Origin: Sulfuricurvum sp.
GTDB lineage: Bacteria > Campylobacterota > Campylobacteria > Campylobacterales > Sulfurimonadaceae
NCBI GenBank assembly: GCA_024637295.1
Contig: JAGXFL010000008.1
Coordinates: forward strand, 1-64,000
Direction of reading: 5' to 3'
DNA: 64,000 nucleotides
In this document: positions 1-8,201 of the stretch, in pieces
Layout: each line of letters starts with the position of its first letter
Numbering within the stretch: the first letter of the stretch is position 1
Program-made: the position numbers and the translations under genes
The notes under the pieces: generated by a model
Databases searched by the model: none
The model's input: only the letters and a program-made list of their open reading frames with translations
Told to the model about the DNA's origin: nothing

Positions 1-62
<62 letters not shown>

Positions 63-294
63 ATTGGTGTTCAATCCTATGACCCAAGATGTTAAAATCA
101 TTGGCTTCATAAATTGTTATCTATTTTACTTTTTGGTCTACTCGAAAGTAGAAAGTAAATAGACGGTTGTTGTATTGTGTTGACATTATATAGTCAACGT
201 TTTGAGATTGTCTCAAACCGTTTGACCTACTTAGTTTTCAATGATCGCAAACTCAAACTAAATGCCTTAACTCAAGGCGTCTCATCGTTTGTGG
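63..294 (-). other. 16S rRNA leader with three hairpins
   Basis: This is the transcribed leader between the rrn promoter and mature 16S; no protein is encoded. Three clear inverted repeats are visible. TTTGAGA-TTG-TCTCAAA (201-217) is a perfect 7-bp stem. TCTACT/AGTAGA (137-152) has a TTCG loop when read on the transcribed strand and sits inside a longer TTTACT/AGTAAA pairing. GCCTT/AAGGC is at 264-278. GTTGAC/GTCAAC at 179-198 is a further imperfect palindrome. Such leader structure normally guides antitermination and RNase III processing of pre-16S; that role is inferred here. Confidence 0.6.
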
Positions 295-300
295 ACGGGA

Positions 301-329
301 ATTATAGGGGAAAACTTCTTTATTGTCAA
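301..329 (-). promoter_or_regulatory. rrn sigma70 promoter (TTGACA-N17-TATAAT)
   Basis: On the minus strand a perfect -35 TTGACA (329-324) is separated by exactly 17 bases from a perfect -10 TATAAT (306-301). Transcription should start near 294. It drives the 16S gene with a leader of about 230 bases. Full consensus at both boxes is rare in this AT-rich group and fits a very strong rRNA promoter. Confidence 0.9.
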
Positions 330-518
330 TAGTTTTACGAAAGAATTTACATGATGTTTGGAAAAGATTTATCGCTCAAGTTAATATGTAATTATTTGTA
401 ACATTTTTACCCGTTTTTTTTCTTTTAACTTAATTAATTATCTACTTTTGCAAATACATAGTTAATAAATGTACTGTATAATCTCATTATCTAAATTTAC
501 CTCTATAAGGAAAAAGCC
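330..518. promoter_or_regulatory. divergent intergenic region, rrn / Bax-inhibitor gene
   Basis: This AT-rich spacer lies between the rrn promoter and the gene at 519. A -10 like TATAAT at 477-482 lies 37 bases upstream of that start, with no recognisable -35, which is common for Campylobacterota sigma70 promoters. An AAGGAA ribosome site lies just before the ATG. Nothing else is evident. Confidence 0.5.
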
Positions 519-1226
519 ATGGGTTTATATGATCGTGATTATGCACAACAACGTGCGTTTGGTTACGAGAGCGCTTCTAAAAGCGAAGCGCAGATCGTTT
601 CGTTTGTTAAAGAGACCTACAAATTGTTCGCAGCGTCAATGCTGGCGGGTGGCGTAGGTGCCTATGTAGGGATGCCGTTTGCCGGTATTGTTGCAGCCAA
701 TTATTGGTGGATTGCTATTCCATGGATGCTGTTTGGGATGTTTGGTCTTCAAATGATCAAAAACAAACCGGGCGTTAATATGATCGGATTGTTCGGATTT
801 ACGTTTGCGAGCGGTGTTATCATCACTCCGCTACTCAGCCATATTCTTGGAATGGCAGGTGGAGCGACTATCGTCGGAAATGCGTTTTTCATGACGGCTG
901 CATTGTTTGGCGGATTAAGTTTCTTTGCTATTAAAAGTGCAAAAGACTTCACAACCTGGACAAAGCCTCTTATGATCGCTTTTCTTATTATAATGGTTGT
1001 CTCTCTTGTGAATGTGTTCTTTTTCAAAAGTCCATTACTCTATGTAGCGATTCAAGGGGTATTCCTCATCGTTATTAGTATTATGGTTTTGGTCGATACG
1101 CAAAACGTTATCCGTGGTGCCTATGAGACACCAATGGATGGTGCTATCGCCTTATATTTGGATTTCTTTAACCTTTTCATCACGTTGCTACAAATCTTCG
1201 GAATTTTCGGTAACAGTGACGACTAA
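519..1226 (+). CDS. Bax inhibitor-1/YccA family membrane protein
   Basis: This 235-residue protein is almost entirely hydrophobic segments after a polar N-terminus of about 45 residues, consistent with the seven-helix BI-1 (TMBIM) fold. The N-terminus (GLYDRDYAQQRAFGYESAS) and the opening helix with LFAASMLAGG match the bacterial YccA/BI-1 family. The C-terminal half has the family's aspartate-bearing helix near LVDTQNVIRG. Family members are proton-gated calcium-leak channels or FtsH-associated proteins; the role in this organism is unknown. The start is fixed by AAGGAA six bases before the ATG. The stop overlaps the next gene's likely GTG start by 11 bases. Confidence 0.93.
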   Translation: MGLYDRDYAQQRAFGYESASKSEAQIVSFVKETYKLFAASMLAGGVGAYVGMPFAGIVAANYWWIAIPWMLFGMFGLQMIKNKPGVNMIGLFGFTFASGVIITPLLSHILGMAGGATIVGNAFFMTAALFGGLSFFAIKSAKDFTTWTKPLMIAFLIIMVVSLVNVFFFKSPLLYVAIQGVFLIVISIMVLVDTQNVIRGAYETPMDGAIALYLDFFNLFITLLQIFGIFGNSDD

Positions 1227-1632
1227 TACAACTCTTCCCTCGGAACTGTTCCGAGTGGTAGATGCCAATCTCAACCGTCTCAAAGAAGGGATACGTGTGA
1301 TTGAGGATATAGCGCGCTATGTTCACAATGACAAGTCTCTCTCAACTGCTCTTAAAACACTGCGACACCAATGCCGTATTGAGCCTCTCGAAGCACTCCT
1401 CGCTTCACGCGACAGTATTAGTGATGTTTTACGCCCTACGATGCCAAGCGAAATGAATCGTACAGATTTACGAAGTATATTGATAGCTAATTACAAAAGA
1501 GGACAAGAATCGGCGCGTGTTTTGGAAGAGCTGTATAAAATCGTTGAACCTGTTTTGAGTGAGCGATTTAAACAAATTCGCTATGAACTCTATACATTAG
1601 AAAAAGAAAACCTTTTAGGACTTGGTAACTAA
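1216..1632 (+). CDS. ThiD2-domain protein, often annotated thiamine-phosphate pyrophosphorylase
   Basis: A 138-residue protein with RVVDANLNRLKEGIRVIED near residue 13, the signature of the small helical ThiD2 domain that is fused to ThiE in some phyla and stands alone in Campylobacterota. A link to thiamine pyrimidine metabolism is family knowledge, not shown here. There is no TIM-barrel ThiE domain, so a plain ThiE label would mislead. An in-frame ATG at 1114 would extend far into the upstream gene and adds non-conserved residues. I prefer the GTG at 1216, which overlaps the upstream stop by 11 bases and suggests translational coupling. The exact start is uncertain. Confidence 0.72.
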   Translation: MTTNTTLPSELFRVVDANLNRLKEGIRVIEDIARYVHNDKSLSTALKTLRHQCRIEPLEALLASRDSISDVLRPTMPSEMNRTDLRSILIANYKRGQESARVLEELYKIVEPVLSERFKQIRYELYTLEKENLLGLGN

Positions 1633-1637
1633 GGTCA

Positions 1638-2915
1638 TTGAACTCTAAGCGTGTCGTCATTATCGGAGCTGGTCCTGCGGGCTTGATGGCCGCGGATGTT
1701 TTATCAGCACAAGGTATTAGCGTAGATGTTTATGAAGCAAAGCCTTCTGTGGGGAGAAAGTTTCTAATGGCAGGCAAAGGCGGCCTAAATATCACCCACA
1801 GTGAGCCGTCCTCTGATTTCATCAGGCGCTACGATCAAAGTGATTGGCTCAAACCCATGCTAGAAGAGTTTGATGCCCAGAAAATCAGAGCATGGATGGA
1901 AAGCTTGGGAGTCTCTTCGTTCATAGGAACATCTGGGCGAATATTTCCCACCGAGATGAAGGCAGCACCTTTGCTGCGTCGTTGGTTGTCTGATTTGAAA
2001 AAACGTGGCGTCAAAGTCCATTGCAACCATTATTGGGAGGGCTTTACACCTGAGGGAAATTTACGTTTTGCAACAGCGGAAGGTGAAAAAATCATAGCAC
2101 CGGATGCAACTATTTTGGCCCTAGGCGGTGCCAGTTGGCCCAGGCTGGGTTCCGATGGAGCGTGGGTTTCTATTTTGAGCGCTATGGATGTCGCTATAAA
2201 TCCATTATTGCCATCAAACTGCGGATTCAAAGTCACATGGTCCAACTACATGCATCCTTATTTTGGAAAACCTCTCAAAAATGTATCTGCTTGGGTTAAG
2301 AGTAATGACGGTGAAATACACAAGAACTCATCAGAAGCCGTTTTGACAACCTACGGTATTGAAGGGGGCTTGATTTATGCCTTGTCACGTCCACTAAGAG
2401 AGGAAATACTCTCTTTTGGAACGGCAAACCTCTATATAGACTTACTCCCTAATGTTTCCGAAGCCAAATTATTATCACTTCTCACACAAACAGGAAAACA
2501 ATCAATCAACAACATTTGGCGCAAAGCAGGACTGGATGATCTCAAAGCTACTCTCATTCGTGAACTGTTACCCAAAGAAAGCTGGTCCAATGCTTCTTGT
2601 GTTGCAGCATCCATAAAAAAATATCCCCTTAAACTTACAGGAATGCAACCTATAGAAGAAGCCATAAGTACAGCGGGAGGGGTAAAACGTGAAGCGCTTA
2701 CTGAAGATCTGATGATACGTAATGTACCTAATGTGTTTTGTACAGGAGAAATGCTCGATTGGGATGCCCCTACGGGAGGCTATTTATTGACTGCCTCTTT
2801 TGCTAGCGGGCGATTTGCAGCTAATGCAATTTTAAAAAGCGTGCTTAACGACGGCATTCATCCGCGTCACAATGATTTTGAGACTCAACAAACTCATCCG
2901 AAACATGTAGATTAG
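1638..2915 (+). CDS. FAD-dependent oxidoreductase, BaiN/HI0933 (TIGR03862-like) family
   Basis: This 425-residue flavoprotein starts with a Rossmann dinucleotide fold (GAGPAG, residues 10-15). It continues with the family hallmark GRKFLMAGKGGLNITHSE, which binds FAD and substrate, and ends with CTGEMLDWDAPTGGYLL and a helix that closes the FAD site. These motifs place it in the HI0933/BaiN family, near the TIGR03862 subgroup; substrates are unknown for most members. It starts with TTG five bases after the ThiD2 stop, with AAGG just upstream. About 30 residues after the conserved core overlap the oppositely oriented gene that follows. Confidence 0.88.
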   Translation: MNSKRVVIIGAGPAGLMAADVLSAQGISVDVYEAKPSVGRKFLMAGKGGLNITHSEPSSDFIRRYDQSDWLKPMLEEFDAQKIRAWMESLGVSSFIGTSGRIFPTEMKAAPLLRRWLSDLKKRGVKVHCNHYWEGFTPEGNLRFATAEGEKIIAPDATILALGGASWPRLGSDGAWVSILSAMDVAINPLLPSNCGFKVTWSNYMHPYFGKPLKNVSAWVKSNDGEIHKNSSEAVLTTYGIEGGLIYALSRPLREEILSFGTANLYIDLLPNVSEAKLLSLLTQTGKQSINNIWRKAGLDDLKATLIRELLPKESWSNASCVAASIKKYPLKLTGMQPIEEAISTAGGVKREALTEDLMIRNVPNVFCTGEMLDWDAPTGGYLLTASFASGRFAANAILKSVLNDGIHPRHNDFETQQTHPKHVD

Positions 2916-3219
2916 AACACGAGTCCAATAATCCGTATAGTTCCATTTCTCGCCCTGTAACGTGCCGAACAATCTTTCCTTGTCCATCTATAAAGACAAA
3001 TACCTCATATTTGTGCTCATTTTTTTTGATATGCTGAGAAAAAATAACGTACTCAGCACTTTTAAGCTCTGGCATTTGATGGCACGATGCTATGTATTTA
3101 CTGCACTCTTTATTTATTTTTTTAATCTCTAAAAATTCTGATTGGATTGCTTCTACAAGAACAGGCTGCAGCTTTGGTATCACATCTTTTAAATTGTCAT
3201 ATTTTTCAATGTTTTCCAT
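2845..3219 (-). CDS. small hypothetical protein
   Basis: A 124-residue soluble protein that I do not recognise. It is acidic, with an amphipathic helical first half and a more beta-like middle (EVFVFIDGQGKIVRHVTG). There is no signal peptide or membrane segment. The ATG at 3219 is preceded by a good GGGAG site, which favours it over an in-frame ATG 13 codons upstream. Its last 71 bases overlap the end of the convergent flavoprotein gene. The clear ribosome site supports it as a real gene, but its function is unknown. Confidence 0.6.
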   Translation of the reverse strand: MENIEKYDNLKDVIPKLQPVLVEAIQSEFLEIKKINKECSKYIASCHQMPELKSAEYVIFSQHIKKNEHKYEVFVFIDGQGKIVRHVTGREMELYGLLDSCSNLHVSDEFVESQNHCDADECRR

Positions 3220-3337
3220 CACACATCTCCCACTTTTATTGTGCATAGTATAACGCATATGATGTGATATTGTTTAAAATGTTGAAGTGAAAAAAATTAC
3301 AAGCTGCTATTGGGTAAAATTTCATAAAAAGAGCATT

Positions 3338-4591
3338 ATGCAAACGTTAGCACAACTGCGCCGTGGCGAATTAAAGGGGGTCAAAAGCCTCACTCTACGT
3401 GAAAATCTGACCTCTTTTCCCGAAGAAATCTTTGAACTATCCGATACTCTAGAAATTTTAGATTTAAGCCATAACGCCCTCTCGTCACTTCCCCATGACA
3501 TCGCTAGACTCAAAAAGTTACGAATTGCCTTTTTTTCTTATAACCGCTTTGTCAAACTTCCCTCATTTTTAGGATGTGACAATCTCACCATGCTGGGATT
3601 TAAAGGCAATGCTATCGAGGAGTTTGACGAAGACATCCTGCCACTGGATATCAACTGGCTGATTTTGACCGATAACAAGCTCAAAACTCTTCCCCGATCT
3701 ATCGGAAAACTGCAAAAGCTTCAAAAATTTCCTCTTGCCGGCAATCGCATAGAAACACTCCCTGACGAGATGGCCACATGTAAAAATCTGGAACTGTTAC
3801 GTCTCTCCGCCAATCAACTTACAGAGCTCCCCTTATGGCTGCTACAGCTTCCAAAACTCTCATGGCTTGCTTTTTCAGGTAATCCATGTAGCCCAAAACA
3901 GAAATTTGAACTCCAAGAGATAGCGTATGAGTCACTTGAGATCAAAGAGCTATTGGGCACAGGAGCTTCGGGAGAGATTTTCAAAGCCTATTCACAGGAA
4001 CATGAAGAAGAGGTAGCACTCAAACTATTCAAAGCTTCTATAACCAGTGACGGATATGCCCACGATGAAATGAATATCTGCATGAGTGTGGGTGAGCATC
4101 CCAATCTCATCAAAGTGTTGGCAAAGATAGCCGGGGATGAGAAGTTGGGACTGTTATTGGAATATATCCCCTCCGTCTATCATAACCTCGGGTTACCACC
4201 CGATTTTGAGACTTGCACGCGCGATACCTTTCATGCAGAAAAAACATTCAGCATCGAAACCATCCAAGCAGTAGCAAAAGCGATCGCCTCCGCCGCAGCG
4301 CATCTGCATTCACGCGGAGTGATGCACGGCGACCTCTATGCTCATAATATCCTCATCAATGACGATGACCACTGCTATCTGGGAGATTTCGGCGCGGCAA
4401 GTTTTTACGAACTTCATCAAAAAGAGTTTGAGAAGATTGAAGTGCGTGCATTCGGATGTCTGCTGGAGGATATGCTCTCATTGTGCCCTGTCAAAGAGGG
4501 GAAAAGGTATGAGATGCTGGAAGATCTGAGAGAACGATGCATGAGCGAAAAGGTAGAAGATAGACCACTGTTTAGTGAGATAGTATTCTAA
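3338..4591 (+). CDS. leucine-rich-repeat protein kinase
   Basis: A 417-residue protein. Residues 15-190 are about seven leucine-rich repeats (LxxLxLSxNxLxxLP pattern). Residues 205-417 form a eukaryote-like protein kinase. The glycine loop GTGASGEIF is at about 207, the VALK lysine near 229, the catalytic loop HGDLYAHNIL near 330 (Asp and Asn kept, Arg of HRD replaced by Gly) and DFG near 350. All catalytic residues appear present, so activity is plausible. The kinase lobe is short for its class. An upstream in-frame ATG at 3287 is less likely than this ATG, which has AAAGAG before it. No signal peptide is seen, so it is probably cytoplasmic. Substrate unknown. It overlaps the convergent bioC by 4 bases. 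Confidence 0.88.
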   Translation: MQTLAQLRRGELKGVKSLTLRENLTSFPEEIFELSDTLEILDLSHNALSSLPHDIARLKKLRIAFFSYNRFVKLPSFLGCDNLTMLGFKGNAIEEFDEDILPLDINWLILTDNKLKTLPRSIGKLQKLQKFPLAGNRIETLPDEMATCKNLELLRLSANQLTELPLWLLQLPKLSWLAFSGNPCSPKQKFELQEIAYESLEIKELLGTGASGEIFKAYSQEHEEEVALKLFKASITSDGYAHDEMNICMSVGEHPNLIKVLAKIAGDEKLGLLLEYIPSVYHNLGLPPDFETCTRDTFHAEKTFSIETIQAVAKAIASAAAHLHSRGVMHGDLYAHNILINDDDHCYLGDFGAASFYELHQKEFEKIEVRAFGCLLEDMLSLCPVKEGKRYEMLEDLRERCMSEKVEDRPLFSEIVF

Positions 4592-5271
4592 GACGTAATA
4601 AATACGACCTCAAATTCCAAATAATTTAATGGATAATTTCGCATCAGCGCTTTCATTTGCGCCACATCCAAAACTCGGCGTCCACCGCTGACTCCGCTAC
4701 GTTTTATATAGCGGAACATCTCTCGTACCGTATCAAACTCCAAGACATATCGGACGATCTCAAACTGTGCATCAAAATGGCGGCTTGCAATCTCAATCAC
4801 CTCATCCGAAGATTTAAGAATCGGGAAAAGTCCAGCCGTCTCATAGAGAGTCTTAAACGTGCCCGAGGTAAAAATAGCCAAAGATACACAGCTATGTAGC
4901 GCGTGAATCAATTTGAAGACCGTATCCAAATCATTCGCCCATTGAAGTGCTGACGCGGAATAAAGTCGATCAAAACTCATAGCAGAGAGTTGTTCAAAAA
5001 GTGTAGGATCGTTAAAATCTCCCAACATCAACGTGACATTTGAAGCGTGCGGATGGTGAGAGAGCATTGACTCGGAGAAATCGACTCCCGTAAAAGTATC
5101 CACTTCCCAATCAATATGTGAGAAGAGTGTCCCGTTACCGCAACCTAGATCGAGTATTTTTCTCGGTGTGTCTTGGGTATCGGTTGCAAGTTTTTGCGCT
5201 ACTTTGGCCTGAATGACGTTATGCTCTCCATATTGAGCCGCATAACGGGAGAACTCCTCAAGTACCCTCAT
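4588..5271 (-). CDS. bioC: malonyl-ACP O-methyltransferase BioC-like
   Basis: A 227-residue class I SAM methyltransferase with motif I LDLGCGNGT near residue 40. Outside the SAM fold it follows BioC closely: an N-terminal FSRYAAQYGEHNVIQ helix, SASALQWANDL in the middle, and a C-terminal block with IKRSGVSGGRR where BioC carries its LKGIGATH...GRD segment. BioC methylates malonyl-ACP to start pimelate synthesis for biotin. It is the last gene of the znuACB transcription unit and overlaps znuB by 4 bases, an unusual address for a biotin gene. A different small-acid methyltransferase is possible. Confidence 0.72.
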   Translation of the reverse strand: MRVLEEFSRYAAQYGEHNVIQAKVAQKLATDTQDTPRKILDLGCGNGTLFSHIDWEVDTFTGVDFSESMLSHHPHASNVTLMLGDFNDPTLFEQLSAMSFDRLYSASALQWANDLDTVFKLIHALHSCVSLAIFTSGTFKTLYETAGLFPILKSSDEVIEIASRHFDAQFEIVRYVLEFDTVREMFRYIKRSGVSGGRRVLDVAQMKALMRNYPLNYLEFEVVFITS

Positions 5272-6065
5272 GGAAGATTAATCACCAACGCTGCGATAAA
5301 AAAGAGCAAAAGACACAATACGATTGCCGCACCACTTGGAAGAGAAAAGAAAAAAGAGGCGCTAAGTCCGATAACAACACTCGCCAATGCCAAGGCGATA
5401 GAGAGAAACATCGTTTTGAAAAAACCCATACCAAATCGTATAGCCGCGACAGGGGGGATGACCATCAATGCTCCTATGAGCAATGTCCCAACAACCCGAA
5501 TCGAGAGGGCGATGATAACAGCAATAACGCTTACCAACATAAAGTTCAACGCTGCAACACGAATACCGCTGGCGCGTGCGACCTCTTCATCAAAAGCAAT
5601 AAAATAGAGCTCTTTAAAAAACAGCAATAATAACGCCATTCCTACCGTACCCGTAATCGCCATAATCACCAAGTCTTCGTTGGTCACTGAAAGAATAGAA
5701 CCAAAGAGATAACTAAACAGTGATGCATTAAACGAACCGGCAAGAGAGACGATGATAATCGCCAACGCCAAAGAACCTGACAAAAAGATAGCTAGGATCG
5801 AATCAGAATAGAGATGGTGAACGCTTCGCAGGTATTCGATCATCCATGAAGCGACCAAAGAAGCCGCGATCGCCATCCATAAGGGGTTGCTTCCAACCAA
5901 TAGCCCTACCGACACACCTACTAATGAGACATGTGCAAGTGTCTCACTCAACAAAGAATAGCGGCGCAATACGATAAACGAACCGCTGATTGCCGCTAAG
6001 ATCGCGATAATAAGTCCTGCCGCAAACGCACGCTGCATAAAAGGGTAATTAAGCATTTCTATCAT
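5268..6065 (-). CDS. znuB: zinc/manganese-type ABC transporter permease
   Basis: A 265-residue ABC-3 family permease with about eight hydrophobic segments. Conserved features include LRRYSLLSETLAHVSLVGV near residue 35, the cytoplasmic loop that docks to the ATPase, and a GTLLIGALMVIPPVAA helix near the C-terminus. It forms the inner-membrane channel for the substrate delivered by the binding protein at 6825-7742. It starts 7 bases after znuC. Zinc rather than manganese is inferred from the divergent Fur-family regulator and the ZevAB-like gene beyond it. Confidence 0.9.
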   Translation of the reverse strand: MIEMLNYPFMQRAFAAGLIIAILAAISGSFIVLRRYSLLSETLAHVSLVGVSVGLLVGSNPLWMAIAASLVASWMIEYLRSVHHLYSDSILAIFLSGSLALAIIIVSLAGSFNASLFSYLFGSILSVTNEDLVIMAITGTVGMALLLLFFKELYFIAFDEEVARASGIRVAALNFMLVSVIAVIIALSIRVVGTLLIGALMVIPPVAAIRFGMGFFKTMFLSIALALASVVIGLSASFFFSLPSGAAIVLCLLLFFIAALVINLP

Positions 6066-6072
6066 AACAGAC

Positions 6073-6834
6073 CTAGTGATTGTGCGTCAGCACATGAGAA
6101 GGATTTCCGTAAAGACGGCTGATGGATTCACATCCGACGATCTCTTGCGGAGTTTGAGACACTAACAACGTCTGGTTTACAAAAAAAAGTTTAGAGATAT
6201 CTTGCGCTATGACACCGACATCGTGGGTAATAAACAAAATACTAATCCCTCTACTCTTGTGCAACAAACGCAATAACTCATAAAATCGGTGCTGCGACTC
6301 GACATCAACCCCCGTATTAGGTTCATCGACGATCAGAACTTGCGGATGAGAGGCAAGGGCACGAGCGATCATGACACGCTGACGCTGTCCACCTGAGAGA
6401 TGGCCGATAAGACGATCACGTAAATCGGTCACCCCCATTTGCTCCATAGACTCTTCAATAATCCGACGATCTTCGGCCGACTCAAAACTAAAAAGGCCTC
6501 GAATCGCGTAACGTCCCATCGCAACCACTTCACGTACCGTTGCGGGGAAATTCGCATCCACAAGTGCAGAACGCTGGGGAACATAGCCGATTTTGTGCCA
6601 CGCTTTAAATTTAGATTGCTCTACTCCGAACAGTTTGATCATCCCCGATGTCGGCTTATCCAATCCCATAAGTAAACGAACTAATGTCGTCTTTCCCCCG
6701 CCGTTTGGTCCGATGATGGCACAATACTCGCCTTTTAACACCGTACAGTTGACCGATTTTAAAATCTCATTGTCTTGACGGGTCAAGCTGACATTATGAA
6801 ATTCGAAAAGACTCGGGGAAAATTTCAACGACAC
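6073..6834 (-). CDS. znuC: zinc ABC transporter ATP-binding protein
   Basis: A 253-residue ABC ATPase with Walker A GPNGGGKTT near residue 42, Q-loop VPQRSALV, signature LSGGQRQRV, Walker B VLIVDEPNTGVD and the switch histidine in FITHDVG. It powers metal import through the permease downstream. Its start overlaps the end of znuA by 10 bases, showing a tight operon. Confidence 0.93.
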   Translation of the reverse strand: MSLKFSPSLFEFHNVSLTRQDNEILKSVNCTVLKGEYCAIIGPNGGGKTTLVRLLMGLDKPTSGMIKLFGVEQSKFKAWHKIGYVPQRSALVDANFPATVREVVAMGRYAIRGLFSFESAEDRRIIEESMEQMGVTDLRDRLIGHLSGGQRQRVMIARALASHPQVLIVDEPNTGVDVESQHRFYELLRLLHKSRGISILFITHDVGVIAQDISKLFFVNQTLLVSQTPQEIVGCESISRLYGNPSHVLTHNH

Positions 6835-7742
6835 TCCATTGCTTGAGTCAGTTTTGCCAAGTTACTGCGCATGATCGACTCGTAGGTTTGATGCGATTTT
6901 AACTCATTTTCACTAATATTCTCTAGCGGTTGAAGTGGCAATGCGGTGGCTCCCGTCTCTTTTGCAATCGTTTGAGCCACATTATCATTGATCAATTCTT
7001 CAAAAAAGATCGTTTTTATCCCATGTTCTTTAACCAGGGCGATGATCTTGGCAATGATGTTTGCGCTTGGCTGTTCATCCGAAGAGAGTCCGATAATCGA
7101 CACATTTTCAAGACCATTCGCCGATGCCAAATACCCAAAAGCATCGTGATTGGAGATCAATGTGCGATTCTTACACTCCTTTAATCCCGATTGATAATCG
7201 CCTTTTAGCTTTTGCAGTTGTGCAATATACACTGTGGCATTGTCATGATAGGTCTTAGTATTTTGGGGAAACCGTTTAGTAAATTCTGCCTCCAACGTTT
7301 GCGTCATTTTAATCATATTATCAATGTCTAGCCAATAATGGGGATCGTACGCTGTGTCATTTTTTTCTTTGTGTAGCCGTACATGACCACTCATGTCTAT
7401 AACGTTGATGCTATCAGGTAATGTATTTTTGATAGACTCAGCCCAAGTCTCAAATCCGGCACCGTTGTAAATAAAAAAACTCGATTTAGAAATTTGCGCT
7501 ACTTGCGCAGGGCTTGGTGAAAACATATGAGCATCACTGCCTAAGGGGACGATAGGAAGAACTTCCAAGCTCTCTTTAGAGATCGCCGTGGCAACTTCGT
7601 ATAAAGTAAAGGTGCTGACTGAGACGATCGGACGCTTTGCTGCATCAGTATGCTCTTGTTCAGATTTTTTAGTAATAAATGTCACTGCGATAATTACCAT
7701 GATAACGATGGTTCCCATTACTAATAAACGTTTCAAATCCAT
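6825..7742 (-). CDS. znuA: zinc ABC transporter substrate-binding protein
   Basis: A 305-residue cluster A-I metal-binding protein with one N-terminal hydrophobic segment (signal or anchor). Candidate metal ligands are His in GSDAHMFSPSP, His in DPHYWLDI, His in SNHDAFGYLA and the acidic residue in the EELINDN region. The His/Asp-rich mobile loop typical of enterobacterial ZnuA is missing or very short. It is the first gene of znuA-znuC-znuB-bioC. An AAGGAA site lies before the ATG, and a palindromic operator lies about 40 bases upstream. Confidence 0.88.
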   Translation of the reverse strand: MDLKRLLVMGTIVIMVIIAVTFITKKSEQEHTDAAKRPIVSVSTFTLYEVATAISKESLEVLPIVPLGSDAHMFSPSPAQVAQISKSSFFIYNGAGFETWAESIKNTLPDSINVIDMSGHVRLHKEKNDTAYDPHYWLDIDNMIKMTQTLEAEFTKRFPQNTKTYHDNATVYIAQLQKLKGDYQSGLKECKNRTLISNHDAFGYLASANGLENVSIIGLSSDEQPSANIIAKIIALVKEHGIKTIFFEELINDNVAQTIAKETGATALPLQPLENISENELKSHQTYESIMRSNLAKLTQAMECR

Positions 7743-7782
7743 ATTTCAGGTTCCTTATGTAAAAATCTCGATACCATTCTAA

Positions 7783-7797
7783 TGCAACTCAGTTGCA
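7783..7797. promoter_or_regulatory. palindromic operator, probable Zur box
   Basis: TGCAACT-C-AGTTGCA is a perfect 7-1-7 palindrome in the 87-base divergent spacer between znuA and the Fur-family regulator gene. It sits where it could block both promoters: a TAGAAT-like -10 lies between it and znuA, and TATAAG lies between it and the regulator. Autoregulated Fur/Zur operators usually occupy this position. The assignment to this regulator is inferred from position and symmetry. Confidence 0.65.
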
Positions 7798-7829
7798 ATT
7801 AACCTTAATTTATAAGAAGTCTTATCAAT

Positions 7830-8201
7830 ATGACCCCAAATGAAAAAATAACCACCAATGGATTGCGGCTCACTGCCCCGCGAAAAAAAATATTAGCCGT
7901 CTTCTCACATCAAGCACACCCCATCAGCTTTGAAGAATATGCTTCGCTTGATACAACAATGGATAAAAGTACGTTTTACCGAAACATGCAAACGTTTGAA
8001 GCTGCCAATATCATCCAAGGGATTGAATCGGATGAAGGTAAACGCTATTTTGAACTTAGTGATACGATCCATCCCCACTTTGTCTGCCAACAATGCCACA
8101 ACATCACTTGTCTGGATGAAACGCCCATACCGAAACTAAACGGCTATCACGTTAATTCTATTACCTATAAAGGGCAATGCCCCCAATGCTCCGATTTATA
8201 G
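7830..8201 (+). CDS. zur: Fur-family metalloregulator, probable Zur
   Basis: A 123-residue Fur-family protein, short for the family (usually 135-150). The winged-helix half contains LRLTAPRKKILAVF and the recognition helix around MDKSTFYRNMQTFE. The dimerisation half has HPHFVCQQC and GQCPQC, the two CxxC pairs of the structural zinc site. It is divergent from znuACB with a shared palindrome, and the next gene is a ZevAB-like transporter, which together argue for zinc sensing. Fur or PerR functions cannot be excluded from sequence alone. Its 3' end overlaps the next start by 25 bases. Confidence 0.8.
   Translation: MTPNEKITTNGLRLTAPRKKILAVFSHQAHPISFEEYASLDTTMDKSTFYRNMQTFEAANIIQGIESDEGKRYFELSDTIHPHFVCQQCHNITCLDETPIPKLNGYHVNSITYKGQCPQCSDL

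Noticed and set aside
749-1027. Minus-strand open frame opposite the Bax-inhibitor-like gene
   Set aside because: It is antisense to a clear conserved membrane protein, has no ribosome site and no similarity I can see.
1114-1215. ThiD2 gene starting at the upstream ATG
   Set aside because: Those codons run inside the Bax-inhibitor gene in another frame and add residues that do not look conserved.
3069-3095. TGGCAC resembling a sigma54 site
   Set aside because: No TTGC at the correct ten-base distance, and it lies inside the small hypothetical gene.
4657-4899. Plus-strand open frame of about 80 residues inside bioC
   Set aside because: It mirrors bioC codons and lacks a start context.
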